NCBI GenBank assembly: GCA_030654395.1
Contig: JAURXM010000116.1
Span: forward strand, 248,001-312,000
DNA: 64,000 nucleotides
DNA from: Aquabacterium sp.
GTDB lineage: Bacteria; Pseudomonadota; Gammaproteobacteria; Burkholderiales; Burkholderiaceae_C
Reading direction: 5' to 3'
Shown: positions 1 to 8,727 of the stretch, in pieces
Position numbering within the stretch: the stretch's first letter is position 1
Layout of the letters: every line of letters starts with the position of its first letter
The notes under the pieces: model-generated
The model's database searches: none
What the model was told of the DNA's origin: nothing
Seen by the model: the letters and a program-made list of their open reading frames with translations, nothing else
Made by a program: the position numbers and the translations under genes

Positions 1-396
1 CGGCTGAAGCAGAGCCTGCTTTTGGTGGGCATGGGGCCCGATGGGGCCAATGGGCAAGCGGTATGGCGCAAAGGCAGGTTGCAACTGCGCTACGACCGAG
101 AGGCCAACCCGATACTGGGCGACATCGCCAAGGCCTACCGTCAACTGGGCCTGGCATCCGGGAAGCCGCTCTACCAGTTCCCGCAATGGCCGGCCACTGT
201 GCACCCGCTGGGCGGCGCGCGCCTGAGCCAGACCGCGCACACCGGCGTTGTCAATGGGCAAGGCCAAGTTCATGGCCTGCCAGGCTTGTACGTTGCCGAT
301 GCCAGTGCCTTGCCTGCTGCACCTGGCACACCACCTTCCATGACCATCGCCGCATGGGGACAGCACGTCGCCCAAGGCATTTGTCTAGTGGGCTGA
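1..396 (+). CDS. GMC-family oxidoreductase, C-terminal part (5' end outside window)
   Basis: The frame is open from base 1, so only the last 131 residues are present. The visible part matches the C-terminal domain of glucose-methanol-choline flavoprotein oxidoreductases: a HPLGGARLS block, then VNGQGQVHG, LYVADASALP and PGTPPSMTIAAWG, the usual end of the substrate and FAD-closing region. The His of HPLGG lies where the family keeps active-site residues. Cholesterol-oxidase-like and choline-dehydrogenase-like members share these blocks, so the substrate cannot be named. The AhpD-like gene follows after about 40 bases on the same strand and may be co-transcribed. Confidence 0.85.
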   Translation, partial: RLKQSLLLVGMGPDGANGQAVWRKGRLQLRYDREANPILGDIAKAYRQLGLASGKPLYQFPQWPATVHPLGGARLSQTAHTGVVNGQGQVHGLPGLYVADASALPAAPGTPPSMTIAAWGQHVAQGICLVG

Positions 397-434
397 TCGC
401 CCGCGTTCTTCATCAAATGAAAGTGAGATCAACC

Positions 435-1028
435 ATGTCTTCAGCAACGGCACCCTCATTGCCCACTCGCTTTACGAAGCGAACCTTTACAGCGGGCTTG
501 TTTGCTCGCAGCATGTTCTCAGCCACCATGCATCTTCCAACCTTGGCCCTTGCCATGGTCTCGCCACGTACGTCTCGCGCACTGCGTGAGCAGGTCATGC
601 TGGCCGTCACATCGGTCAACGGCTGTCGATATTGCAGCTGGTTGCACACCGGATTGGCCTTGGAGAACGGAGTCGATCTGGCTGAGCTGCAAGGCATTCT
701 GGAATCCGAAGGCATAGAGGTCAAAGATACCCCAGAAGCCGTTGCCATCCTGTTTGCCAAGCACTTTGCAGACACTGTGCGGCAGCCTTCTGCTGCAGCC
801 GTTCAATCTCTGGAGCAGGTCTTCACACCTGCCCAAAAGCGTGAAGTCATGGCCTACATCCACGCCATCTACGTGGGCAATCTGGCCGGTAATTGCATGG
901 ATGCTTGGCTGGCGCGGCTGCGTGGACAAGCCGTAGACACGGGCAACCCAGTCACCGAGGCCGTGGCTGCCATCATCGCATCGCCCATATTGCTGGCCAT
1001 CTGGTTGGCCAATCGCGACAAGCACTGA
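435..1028 (+). CDS. AhpD-like / carboxymuconolactone decarboxylase family protein
   Basis: Protein of 197 residues. The motif NGCRYCSWLH (Cys64, Cys67, His71) is the CxxC-x3-His redox site of AhpD-type alkylhydroperoxidase proteins, where the cysteines reduce peroxides or peroxiredoxin partners. The rest is predicted helical, as in the family. Some family members are decarboxylases, but those lack the CxxC pair, so a thiol redox role is more likely. The same frame is open far upstream, but that part overlaps the GMC gene; an in-frame ATG at 417 is also possible. I chose 435 because a weak purine-rich stretch precedes it. The hydrophobic C-terminus (SPILLAIWLAN) is unusual and may contact the membrane. 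Confidence 0.75.
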   Translation: MSSATAPSLPTRFTKRTFTAGLFARSMFSATMHLPTLALAMVSPRTSRALREQVMLAVTSVNGCRYCSWLHTGLALENGVDLAELQGILESEGIEVKDTPEAVAILFAKHFADTVRQPSAAAVQSLEQVFTPAQKREVMAYIHAIYVGNLAGNCMDAWLARLRGQAVDTGNPVTEAVAAIIASPILLAIWLANRDKH

Positions 1029-1070
1029 TCACGCATCAAATCGATGCAGCTTACTGGCTAGGCCTTATAT

Positions 1071-1592
1071 ATGCGCACCGTTGCTTGTACCCGTGACCGT
1101 CACGCCGAGTCCATCCTCGCGATCTTCAATGATGCGATCGTGCATTCAACGGCGCTTTACGACTACTCGGCCAGGCCGCTGTCATCCATGGACGCGTGGT
1201 TTGCAGCGAAAGCAGCGGGCGGCTTCCCCGTCATTGGCATCGAGTCTGAGTCGGGCGAGTTGTTGGGTTTTGCGAGCTATGGTGTATTCAGGGCATGGCC
1301 TGCGTACAAGTACACCGTGGAGCACGCCGTGTACGTTCACAAGGACCACCGTGGTTCGGGCTTGGGGATGAGGCTCATGGGTGAGCTCATTGCGGCAGCG
1401 AAGGCGCAAAACCGCCACGTGCTGGTGGGCTGCATCGATGCCAGCAACCAAGGCAGCATCGCGCTGCACGAGCGGCTCGGGTTTGCGCATGCCGGGACCA
1501 TCAAACAGGCCGGGTTTAAATTTGGGCGCTGGCTGGATGTGGCGCTGTATCAACTGATCCTTGACACCCCCTCTGAGCCTGTGGATGGCTAG
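1071..1592 (+). CDS. GNAT acetyltransferase, phosphinothricin acetyltransferase-like
   Basis: Protein of 173 residues, a normal length for the Pat/Bar branch of GNAT N-acetyltransferases, cytosolic acetyl-CoA-dependent enzymes that acetylate amino groups of small molecules such as phosphinothricin or methionine sulfoximine. Visible are IFNDAIVHSTALY near the N-terminus, the acetyl-CoA loop HRGSGLG (R/Q-x-x-G-x-G/A), the DASNQGSIALHERLGF block typical of this branch, and GFKFGRWLDV near the end. It stands alone between the AhpD-like and HDOD genes. The natural substrate is unknown; general detoxification is the usual guess for housekeeping copies. Confidence 0.85.
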   Translation: MRTVACTRDRHAESILAIFNDAIVHSTALYDYSARPLSSMDAWFAAKAAGGFPVIGIESESGELLGFASYGVFRAWPAYKYTVEHAVYVHKDHRGSGLGMRLMGELIAAAKAQNRHVLVGCIDASNQGSIALHERLGFAHAGTIKQAGFKFGRWLDVALYQLILDTPSEPVDG

Positions 1593-1671
1593 AAATAGCA
1601 GGTCAAAGCCCTTTTGAATTGGGCGGTCAACCCTCAGGAAGTGCGGCCCAATGAGGCCATGAGGATTCAGC

Positions 1672-3303
1672 ATGGCCAATGACGCGACCAACCCCAGCGA
1701 GCAGATCGACGATGCAGAGTTGACGCTGGAGTATTTGTTGCGCCGCATGCGCTTCAAGAGCGACTTCCCTGCTTTGTCGGCGTCCGTCACACGGGTGCAG
1801 GCCTTGTCTGACTCGGACACCGACAGCATGCAGGCCTTGTCTGATGAGGTGCTGCAAGATGTGGCGCTGACACAAAAGCTGCTGCGTGTGGTCAACACCG
1901 CACACTTCAGGCGTGCGGGCACCGATCCGATCAGCACCGTGTCGCGGGCCGTGGCCTTGATTGGTGTGGGTGGTGTGCGCAATATGGCGCTGTCGCTGAT
2001 GCTGCTCGATCACATGGAGGACAAAGTCCATGCGCAGCAACTCAAGGTGGAGTTCTTGCGCACCGTGATGGCGGGCACCTTGGCCAGCGAGCTCAGCAAA
2101 TCTTCTAAGGAAGCAGAAGGCGTCTATCTGGGCTCACTGTTTCGCAACCTCGGGCGTCTGTTGGTGTCGTTTTATCTGCCCGATGATGCCGAGCAGATTC
2201 GCAACCTATGCGCCAAAGACGCCAAAGATGCCAATGGCCAGCCTGCGATGGACGAAGCACAGGCGGCTCAAAAAGTGCTGGGCGTGTCCCTGAATAAATT
2301 GGCCGACAAGGTGGGGCGCATGTGGGGCCTGCCCGACGGGCTGTTGGCCTGCATGGCCCCGACTGGCAAACAGATCCCATCGCGATTGCTGACATCGCAA
2401 GCTGACCGCACCAGTTGGCTCGCCAGCTTGGCCAATGACGCGGCTGACAGCATGTTGAATGCGAACCCGGCTGAGTTGGGTGATCTTTTGAGTGGCCTCA
2501 ATGCCCAATATGCCAAGGCCTTGGATTTGTCTCCGCAGGCCGTGCAGGAAGCAGCCAGCCGTGCCCGCACCCGGCTAACCGAGCTGACACGTGTGTTGAA
2601 CCTCGCGGTGCCCGCGAACTCGCCAGCCGAGCGTTTTGTGGACCCCTATTATGTGGACGCGCCCAACGCCAACCAAGCCGATGGCCCCAGTGCTCAGGCG
2701 CTTGGCCTGACCGCTGAAGACGGTGCCCTGGTGGCAGGCATGCCGCTGCCAGCACAGGACACGGCCAACGTGCTGACCAACGGCATCCAAGACATCACCA
2801 ATACCTTGCTGGAATCATTTCGCCTGAACGATGTCTTGCACATGATTTTGGAGACCATGCTGCGCGCCTTGAACTGCCGCAGGGTGATTTTCTGCTTGCG
2901 CGACCCCAAGACAGGCGCGCTGCTGGGGCGCATCGGCATCGGCGAAGATGTCGACAAAATCAAGGCCTTGTTCAAGGTGCCATTGACCATGGCTGCTGGC
3001 GCTACGCCTGATTTGTTCTCTGTGGTCGCACTCAAAAATGCCGACATGCTGATCGCTGATGCCAGTGCGCCGACGATTGTCAATCGCCTGCCCATTTGGT
3101 TCCGTGACCAGGTTCAGGCGCCGACATTTTTGTTGCTGCCCTTGACCATGAAGCGCAAGGGCCAGCCAGACATGGTGCTGGGCATGATCTACGCAGACAA
3201 AGGCCAGGCGGGCAGTCTCGTGCTCAACGATCGTGAGCTGTCCTTGTTGCGCACCTTACGCAATCAAGCGGTGATGGCGTTCAAGCAGACCACCGGCGGT
3301 TGA
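1672..3303 (+). CDS. HDOD domain protein with C-terminal GAF domain
   Basis: Protein of 543 residues. Residues about 20-230 form an HDOD domain (FPALSASVTRVQAL, KLLRVVNTAHFRR, VSRAVALIGVGGVRNMAL, YLGSLFRNLGRLL), a relative of HD hydrolases that generally lacks a full metal site and works in signalling. Residues about 365-540 look like a GAF ligand- or nucleotide-binding domain (LLESFRLNDVLHMILETML, CRRVIFCLRD, LLLPLTMKRKG, LSLLRTLRNQA). No signal peptide or membrane segment is seen. Such proteins regulate motility, biofilm or competence in Proteobacteria. It is followed after 24 bases by trmL, with which it may share a transcript. Confidence 0.85.
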   Translation: MANDATNPSEQIDDAELTLEYLLRRMRFKSDFPALSASVTRVQALSDSDTDSMQALSDEVLQDVALTQKLLRVVNTAHFRRAGTDPISTVSRAVALIGVGGVRNMALSLMLLDHMEDKVHAQQLKVEFLRTVMAGTLASELSKSSKEAEGVYLGSLFRNLGRLLVSFYLPDDAEQIRNLCAKDAKDANGQPAMDEAQAAQKVLGVSLNKLADKVGRMWGLPDGLLACMAPTGKQIPSRLLTSQADRTSWLASLANDAADSMLNANPAELGDLLSGLNAQYAKALDLSPQAVQEAASRARTRLTELTRVLNLAVPANSPAERFVDPYYVDAPNANQADGPSAQALGLTAEDGALVAGMPLPAQDTANVLTNGIQDITNTLLESFRLNDVLHMILETMLRALNCRRVIFCLRDPKTGALLGRIGIGEDVDKIKALFKVPLTMAAGATPDLFSVVALKNADMLIADASAPTIVNRLPIWFRDQVQAPTFLLLPLTMKRKGQPDMVLGMIYADKGQAGSLVLNDRELSLLRTLRNQAVMAFKQTTGG

Positions 3304-3327
3304 TTGACAGGGGGATAATGCGCCCCC

Positions 3328-3798
3328 ATGTTCCGTATCGTTTTGGTTGAACCTGAGATCCCCCCCAATACCGGCAATGTGATCCGCTTGGCGGCGAACA
3401 CGGGCTGCGAGTTGCACCTCATTGAACCCTTGGGTTTTTCGATGGATGACAAGCTGCTGCGCCGCGCCGGGCTGGACTACCACGAGTGCGCCCAAGTGCG
3501 CAGGCACGCCAATTGGGCGGCCTTTATCGCGGCGACGCAGCCTGATCCTGCGCGCATGTTCGTGTTCACGACCAGGGGCAGTCAACCTGTGTCTGATGTG
3601 GCTTGGCAGCCGGGGGACTGGTTTGTCTTCGGGTGTGAGACGCGAGGCTTGGACCCCGCCTTGCGTGATGGCTTTGACAACAGCCAGCGGGTGCGTTTGC
3701 CGATGTTGCCTGAGCAGCGCAGCTTGAACTTGAGCAACGCCGTGGCCGTGGCCGTTTTTGAGGCCTGGCGCCAAAACGGCTACGCAGGCGGCGTTTGA
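3328..3798 (+). CDS. trmL: tRNA (cytidine(34)-2'-O)-methyltransferase TrmL
   Basis: Protein of 156 residues, the normal TrmL length. It is a SPOUT-fold methyltransferase that uses S-adenosylmethionine to 2'-O-methylate the wobble base C34/cmnm5U34 of leucine tRNAs. The SPOUT motifs are all present: EPEIPPNTGNVIRLAANTG at the start, FVFGCETRGL in the middle, and LPMLPEQRSLNLSNAVA at the end forming the knot and cofactor pocket. Its stop codon abuts that of gpsA on the other strand (3798/3799), leaving no space for a separate terminator between the two convergent genes. Confidence 0.93.
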   Translation: MFRIVLVEPEIPPNTGNVIRLAANTGCELHLIEPLGFSMDDKLLRRAGLDYHECAQVRRHANWAAFIAATQPDPARMFVFTTRGSQPVSDVAWQPGDWFVFGCETRGLDPALRDGFDNSQRVRLPMLPEQRSLNLSNAVAVAVFEAWRQNGYAGGV

Positions 3799-4821
3799 TC
3801 AGCCTTCGGCGCGGGCCTCGCGGCGCATCAAGGCGCCAACGGCCTCTGCCGGGGTCAAGCTGCCATCCAATACGGCCACGACGGCCTCTGTGATGGGCAT
3901 GGACACGCCCAGCGCTTGGGCACGTTGACCAACGGTGGCTGCGCTGTACACCCCTTCGGCCACGTGGCCTAAGTCGTGCAGGATCTGGTCGAGTTTTTTG
4001 CCTGTGGCCAGCTGCAAACCGACAGAGCGGTTGCGCGACAGGTTGCCTGTGGCCGTCAACACCAAGTCACCCAAGCCAGATAGGCCCATGAAGGTGTCGG
4101 GCCGCGCACCCAGCGCCACGCCGAGCCGGGTCATTTCTGCCAAGCCACGCGTGATCAGCGCAGCCCGGGCATTGAGTCCTAAATTCATGCCATCGACGAT
4201 GCCCGTTGCGATCGCCAGCACGTTCTTGACGGCGCCACCCACCTCGACGCCGATGGGGTCGGTGGAGGTGTAGACACGCAGGCTGTCACTGTGAAACGCC
4301 GCGATGGCCTGCTCAGTCAGGGCAGCGTCGTTGCTGGCAGCGACCAAGGCAGTCGGTTGGCCCAACGCGACTTCATGCGCGAAACTGGGGCCAGACAAAA
4401 TGCCGCAACGGGCATGTGGGCGCAGCGCTTGGGCGATTTCATGCCCAAGACGCCCCGTGTTTTTTTCGAAACCTTTGCATAGCCACATCGTGGCTGCGTC
4501 ATCGGGCAGGCTTTGCAGCATGGTGCCCAAAGCGGCCATGGGCGTGGCAATGATGATCAGGCCATCGTTGGCTCGCGCATGGGCAATGGCCTCAGCCAAG
4601 TCATGGCTGAGTTGCAGGGCATCAGGAAATGCTACGTCGGCCAGATAGCGGGTGTTGCACCGCGCTGAGCGCATGTCGGCGACCTGCACGGCGTCGCGCG
4701 CCCACAGCATGACCTGTGGGTTGTGGCGGGCTGCGCTGATCGCCAGTGCCGTGCCCCAAGCGCCCGCGCCCAGAACCGTCAGGTTCCGAGCGGCGAGCCC
4801 AGGTGTGCGATCGCCTTGCAC
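3799..4821 (-). CDS. gpsA: Glycerol-3-phosphate dehydrogenase [NAD(P)+]
   Basis: About 340 residues, as for E. coli GpsA. It reduces dihydroxyacetone phosphate to sn-glycerol 3-phosphate for phospholipid synthesis. The Rossmann motif [13 protein letters not shown] opens the protein; [13 protein letters not shown], [30 protein letters not shown] (catalytic Lys) and [11 protein letters not shown] blocks follow in family order. No ATG lies near the expected start: candidates are GTG at 4821 and TTG at 4824, only a few bases after the secB stop, which implies translational coupling with secB. I use the GTG. secB-gpsA adjacency is common in Proteobacteria. Confidence 0.93.
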   Translation of the reverse strand: MQGDRTPGLAARNLTVLGAGAWGTALAISAARHNPQVMLWARDAVQVADMRSARCNTRYLADVAFPDALQLSHDLAEAIAHARANDGLIIIATPMAALGTMLQSLPDDAATMWLCKGFEKNTGRLGHEIAQALRPHARCGILSGPSFAHEVALGQPTALVAASNDAALTEQAIAAFHSDSLRVYTSTDPIGVEVGGAVKNVLAIATGIVDGMNLGLNARAALITRGLAEMTRLGVALGARPDTFMGLSGLGDLVLTATGNLSRNRSVGLQLATGKKLDQILHDLGHVAEGVYSAATVGQRAQALGVSMPITEAVVAVLDGSLTPAEAVGALMRREARAEG

Positions 4822-4825
4822 CAAT

Positions 4826-5284
4826 TCAGGCTTGGGGGACTTGGCCTGCGGCAGCGGCTTGCTGCAGTTGGGCTTCGTACATGGCCTGGAAGTTCACCTC
4901 GGTCAGGTGCACAGCAGGGAAGCCTGTGCGGTTGAGCACGTCGGCCACGGTGGCGCGCAGATAGGGGTACACGATTTGCGGGCAGGCAATCGCGATGATC
5001 GGCTGCATCTGGTCTTGCGGCACGTTGCGGATCTCGAACAGGCCGGCTTGCTTGGCTTCAACCAAGAACAGCACTTTTTCGCCGATTTTGGCGGTCACGG
5101 TCGCGGTCACGGCGACTTCGTACAGGCCATCGGTCACAGGCTCGGCGTGCAGGTTCAGTTGCACATCAACCTGAGGCTGACCTTGCTCAAGCAGGATCGC
5201 AGGGGCGTTAGGCAGCTCAAGCGAGAGATCCTTCAGGTAAATGCGCTGAATGGAGAATGAAGGTTGTTCGGCTTGGTCGGTCAT
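4826..5284 (-). CDS. secB: Protein-export chaperone SecB
   Basis: Protein of 152 residues. SecB is a cytosolic tetrameric chaperone that keeps preproteins unfolded and delivers them to SecA. Family blocks visible: [19 protein letters not shown] near the N-terminus, [30 protein letters not shown] in the core, and the [21 protein letters not shown] block with VNFQAMY near the end. A good ribosome-binding site (AAGGA) precedes the ATG. It sits immediately upstream of gpsA. In related genomes grxC lies directly upstream of secB; here a prepilin gene separates them. Confidence 0.96.
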   Translation of the reverse strand: MTDQAEQPSFSIQRIYLKDLSLELPNAPAILLEQGQPQVDVQLNLHAEPVTDGLYEVAVTATVTAKIGEKVLFLVEAKQAGLFEIRNVPQDQMQPIIAIACPQIVYPYLRATVADVLNRTGFPAVHLTEVNFQAMYEAQLQQAAAAGQVPQA

Positions 5285-5440
5285 GAGAAATCCTTAGACG
5301 ATGGGGAGAAGGCCGGGTGCTGCGTTTGATGCAAAAGGTCCAAGCCATTAAGACAGTCGGGCTGGATTATGAACCAGCCCTGTGACGGTCTTATGAGTTT
5401 TATAGCGGAGTATGTTGCTGTTTCACGAGCACCGTTATGC

Positions 5441-5965
5441 TCAACAACCTGTCAAAACGGTGCTGATGACAGGGGTGTCACCTGCATTGATGGCCTCTTG
5501 GTACTGGGCGTAGCAACTCGCTGGGGTTTTGGCGCTGTTGAGGGTGAAACGATGGACTTGTGTGAGCAACTGCAAGGTGAAGCCGTTGTAGCTGACAAGG
5601 GCCTTGTCGATTTCATTGCGGTTCGCATCTCCGGCATCAAGCCAGCCGTTCCAGAAGCCGAAGGTGGCGCCATTGACGACGACGTCATATCCACCGCTGG
5701 TGAGGTTGCAGTTGGATGAGACGGCACAGGCTCCCCGCATCAAATTGGAAGCTGTCGACAGTGAGGCTTCCATGCCGCGCACGGCAGCTATGTTGGCGTC
5801 TGTGGTCAGGTTCACGAACTTAGGGAGGGCGGTCGCGGCAAGGCAACCGAGGATGACGATGATGCAGATCAGTTCGATCATCGTGAAGCCTCGCTGCCCT
5901 GTCCGCAGCAGGGCGGCCTTGGGTTGGTAGACCTTGGAGTCAGGCGTGGCTGGAAGATGAGGCAT
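5441..5965 (-). CDS. Type IV prepilin-like protein (MSHA/GspG-type N-terminus)
   Basis: Protein of 174 residues from the ATG at 5965 (a TTG nine codons earlier is less likely). It has the prepilin peptidase site RG|FTMIELI with Glu at +5, followed by a hydrophobic helix (CIIVILGCLAATALPKFV) that anchors the subunit and packs in the filament. The continuation KFVNLTTDANIAAV and the small globular domain resemble MSHA-type minor or major pilins. Two late cysteines (SCYAQYQ... and the terminal TGC) could form the usual disulfide loop. No assembly ATPase, platform protein or peptidase is nearby, so it must rely on machinery encoded elsewhere. It interrupts the grxC-secB order normal in this group. 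Confidence 0.82.
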   Translation of the reverse strand: MPHLPATPDSKVYQPKAALLRTGQRGFTMIELICIIVILGCLAATALPKFVNLTTDANIAAVRGMEASLSTASNLMRGACAVSSNCNLTSGGYDVVVNGATFGFWNGWLDAGDANRNEIDKALVSYNGFTLQLLTQVHRFTLNSAKTPASCYAQYQEAINAGDTPVISTVLTGC

Positions 5966-6074
5966 GTGCGGTGATCTATACGCAACGTTCAAAATGCCGT
6001 CGAGTATGTCAGTCCAGCATCACGCAGAAGGTGCCATCAGCATGGGCTTTGCACCCTGTTTCTGCCTGATCTGC

Positions 6075-6335
6075 TTAATTGGTCTCAAGCAGAGGCAGCA
6101 AGCCGCCGCTTTTATCCAAGGCCACCAGATCATCGCAACCACCCACATGCGTGTCGCCAATGAAAATTTGGGGCACGGTACGGCGTCCGGTGATGGCCAT
6201 CATTTGGTCGCGCTGGGCCGGGTCGAGGTCAATGCGGATCTCTTCGAGCACCTCGACGCCACGCTGTTTGAGCAGCATCTTGGCGCGGATACAAAACGGG
6301 CAGACCAAGGTGGTGTAAATCTTGACGGCTTGCAT
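6075..6335 (-). CDS. grxC: Glutaredoxin 3
   Basis: Protein of 86 residues from ATG 6335, the normal GrxC length; the open frame runs further upstream but that part is not conserved. It carries the active site CPFC (here LVCPFCIRAKMLL), the cis-proline block RTVPQIFIGDTHVGG and the glutathione-binding GGCDDL. It is a cytosolic glutathione-dependent disulfide reductase that also reduces ribonucleotide reductase and glutathionylated proteins. It lies downstream of a membrane-anchored rhodanese on the same strand, an arrangement common in Burkholderiales, where the pair normally continues into secB. Confidence 0.94.
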   Translation of the reverse strand: MQAVKIYTTLVCPFCIRAKMLLKQRGVEVLEEIRIDLDPAQRDQMMAITGRRTVPQIFIGDTHVGGCDDLVALDKSGGLLPLLETN

Positions 6336-6430
6336 GATGGGTTGATTAGAGTGGCATGGGCGCAGGGGGGCGTGACGCCATTGTCGCGCCAGCGCCATGC
6401 CCGCTCACTTTGTGTGCCTTTAGTGGGGCT

Positions 6431-6847
6431 TTAGGCTTTGTCGATGGGCAGGTTGGCTTCGCGCCAAGCCTTCAGGCCGCCAGACAGGGCTTGGACATTC
6501 TCAAAGCCCGCTTCTTTGAGGATCCCGACAGCCTTGGTGGCACGGGCGCCGGTGGTGCATACCAGCACCAAAGGCAGTTTTTTGTTGCCAGGCAGGCCCT
6601 TGGCCTTGGGCAGCTCACTCAATGGCACATTTTTGGCCCCAGCCACGTGGCCTGCGGCGTATTCCGTGGCTTCGCAGACGTCGATCACCACGCCGCGTTC
6701 GCGGTTGATGAGCTGGACTGCTTGGCCCGTGGTGATGCCGCTGCCGGGGACGCCATCTTTGACTTGTTGCCACAACAGCAGCGAGCCGGAGGCGACTGCG
6801 GCCAAGATCCAATACCAGTTGGCGGCGACGTAACTTGTGGAATTCAT
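6431..6847 (-). CDS. Membrane-anchored rhodanese-like sulfurtransferase
   Basis: Protein of 138 residues. One N-terminal transmembrane helix (YWILAAVASGSLLLWQQV) is followed by a single rhodanese domain with VIDVCEATEYAAGHVAGA and the active-site loop LVCTTGARATKAV, whose Cys would carry the persulfide. The anchor suggests a domain facing one side of the inner membrane, probably the cytosol as in the YibN family. It is divergent from gpmA and upstream of grxC, the usual Burkholderiales order. Unlike the rhodanese at 51321-51788, this copy keeps its catalytic cysteine. Confidence 0.88.
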   Translation of the reverse strand: MNSTSYVAANWYWILAAVASGSLLLWQQVKDGVPGSGITTGQAVQLINRERGVVIDVCEATEYAAGHVAGAKNVPLSELPKAKGLPGNKKLPLVLVCTTGARATKAVGILKEAGFENVQALSGGLKAWREANLPIDKA

Positions 6848-6961
6848 GCAAAAACTCTCTTTGTGTGCGGTGCGTTTTCACGCGGGCCCGCGAACCAGTG
6901 GTTCGCCGGGCAGAAGGGGATTATAAAATCGGCATTGCTTAAATAATCGGGATCTGACGTC

Positions 6962-7705
6962 ATGTACAAGCTCGTGCTGATTCGCCACGGCGAATCGACC
7001 TGGAATTTAGAAAACCGCTTTACCGGTTGGACCGATGTGGACCTGACCGAAACGGGTGTAGCGCAAGCCAAACAGGCCGGCCAGTTGCTCAAGGCTGAGG
7101 GCTATGAGTTTGACGTGGCCTACACCTCGGTGCTCAAGCGTGCCATTCACACGCTCTGGCACGCCATGGATGAGATGGATCGCCCTTGGTTGCCGGTGGT
7201 TAACTCTTGGCGACTCAATGAGCGCCACTATGGTGCTTTGCAGGGGCTGAACAAGGGTGAGACAGCCAAGCAGTATGGTGATGAGCAGGTGCTGATTTGG
7301 CGCCGCAGCTATGACACGCCGCCGCCTGCGCTGGACGCCACCGACCCGCGTGGGCAGCGTCAAGACATCCGCTACAGCAAGCTCCAAGCCGATCAAATCC
7401 CGCTGACCGAGTGCCTTAAAGACACCGTAGCACGCGTGTTGCCGTTTTGGAACGAGGCCATGGCGCCTGCCATCAAGGCGGGTAAACGCATTGTGGTGGC
7501 CGCGCACGGCAACAGCATCCGCGCCTTGATCAAGTACCTTGACGATGTCAGCGATGCCGATATCGTGGGCTTGAACATCCCCAATGGCATCCCCTTGGTC
7601 TATGAGCTGGACGAAAACCTCAAGCCGATCCGCAGCTACTACCTAGGTGACGCTGAAGCCGCAGCCAAGGCCGCAGCCGCAGTGGCCACGCAAGGCAAGG
7701 CTTAA
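6962..7705 (+). CDS. gpmA: 2,3-bisphosphoglycerate-dependent phosphoglycerate mutase
   Basis: Protein of 247 residues, the standard dPGM length. It interconverts 3- and 2-phosphoglycerate in glycolysis and gluconeogenesis using a phosphohistidine. Motifs in order: [10 protein letters not shown] with catalytic His9, [41 protein letters not shown], and [16 protein letters not shown] with the second catalytic His, then [12 protein letters not shown]. Its stop (TAA 7703-7705) overlaps the stop of the convergent EEP hydrolase gene on the other strand within the palindrome TTAA, so the two genes share their last bases. Confidence 0.97.
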   Translation: MYKLVLIRHGESTWNLENRFTGWTDVDLTETGVAQAKQAGQLLKAEGYEFDVAYTSVLKRAIHTLWHAMDEMDRPWLPVVNSWRLNERHYGALQGLNKGETAKQYGDEQVLIWRRSYDTPPPALDATDPRGQRQDIRYSKLQADQIPLTECLKDTVARVLPFWNEAMAPAIKAGKRIVVAAHGNSIRALIKYLDDVSDADIVGLNIPNGIPLVYELDENLKPIRSYYLGDAEAAAKAAAAVATQGKA

Positions 7706-8718
7706 TCCAGGCTCCACACCAGCGGGCAGTGGTCTGACAGTTGTCGGCCACGGTCAGCAGGGGCAAAAGGCAGGCGCACGAAGCGCCTGTTTTTGTGTCT
7801 GCTCGCCAGTTTTTGATCGATCAGGATGTCGTCGATGTAGGCCTTGTGGTGGTCATCGGCATCGCACGCGGTATAGGGCTGGCCTTGGGCTGCACGCAGC
7901 AACACGGCGCCCGGCGGGCTGTTGTCGCTCCAAGCCTGCATCAGGTTGATTGGTGCTGATTCGTCTGGGCCAGCAGGGTAGCGCTCGTCTTTGTCTAGTT
8001 GGCGGTTGAAGTCGCCTAGCACTGCAAAGGCGCTGCCTTCGCGTACGCGCTGGTCTATCCATGCTTCAACCAAGGGCGCCTGTTGGCGCAGACGCTCGCA
8101 GGGGTTGAATTGGCGGTCCATGCGGCCATTAAAGCAGCCACTTTTGAGGTGCACGTTCAGCAATCTCAGGGCGCGTGGTGAATCAGGGTAGAGCGTGATG
8201 TCGGCGCCAGCGCGGCTGCTGCCATCCACGTCGAGCGCCAGCATGTCGCCATTACAACGGTAGGCGATGCCCTCGCGGATCGCAAAGCCCACTTTTTGTG
8301 GATGGGCACGGCTCACGAAGCAGTCCAGCTTCCAGCCTTTGCGAAACACCATGCCCGCAGCTTGTGGGCCGTCCACTTCTTGAAGCGCAACCACATCGGC
8401 GCCTAATTCATCGCGCAGTTGCACGGCACTGTGGCTCAGTGCGTCGTAGTCACCTTGATCTCGCGCAGGTGGTGGGGTTCTGCCCGGCGTGCAAGGCAGT
8501 GCACGCACGTTGCTGGCGGGTTGGCGCTTGACGCAATGTGCGGTCAGTTCGTCGTGCGCCTGAGGCGTCATCAGCCAGTCCATGTTCCACGTCGCCAAGG
8601 TCAGCCCATGGCTGGGTTTGGCTGGCTGGCTGGCTTGTTGGCTGACTGAGGATAACGGCACCATGCATGCCAGCAGGCTGATCGCCAGCAGCGTGCGCTT
8701 CAAGGACGCGTGTGACAC
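7702..8718 (-). CDS. Secreted endonuclease/exonuclease/phosphatase family protein
   Basis: Protein of 338 residues starting at a GTG. A signal-like N-terminus ([19 protein letters not shown]) points to export. The EEP (DNase I-like) fold motifs are complete: [18 protein letters not shown] with the metal-binding Glu, [19 protein letters not shown], and LSDHCPLVW with the catalytic Asp-His. Members are metal-dependent nucleases or phosphodiesterases. A periplasmic or extracellular role in nucleic acid or phosphate-ester scavenging is likely but the substrate is not predictable. It follows the PfkB gene by nine bases and probably shares its transcript. Confidence 0.85.
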   Translation of the reverse strand: MSHASLKRTLLAISLLACMVPLSSVSQQASQPAKPSHGLTLATWNMDWLMTPQAHDELTAHCVKRQPASNVRALPCTPGRTPPPARDQGDYDALSHSAVQLRDELGADVVALQEVDGPQAAGMVFRKGWKLDCFVSRAHPQKVGFAIREGIAYRCNGDMLALDVDGSSRAGADITLYPDSPRALRLLNVHLKSGCFNGRMDRQFNPCERLRQQAPLVEAWIDQRVREGSAFAVLGDFNRQLDKDERYPAGPDESAPINLMQAWSDNSPPGAVLLRAAQGQPYTACDADDHHKAYIDDILIDQKLASRHKNRRFVRLPFAPADRGRQLSDHCPLVWSLD

Positions 8719-8727
8719 AAGGCAGGC

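Noticed and set aside
63..416. Upstream extension of the AhpD-like reading frame
   Set aside because: The frame is open but this part overlaps the conserved C-terminus of the GMC oxidoreductase in another frame.
3302..3320. TTGACA followed by ATAATG before trmL
   Set aside because: The two boxes are only five bases apart, too close for a sigma-70 promoter.
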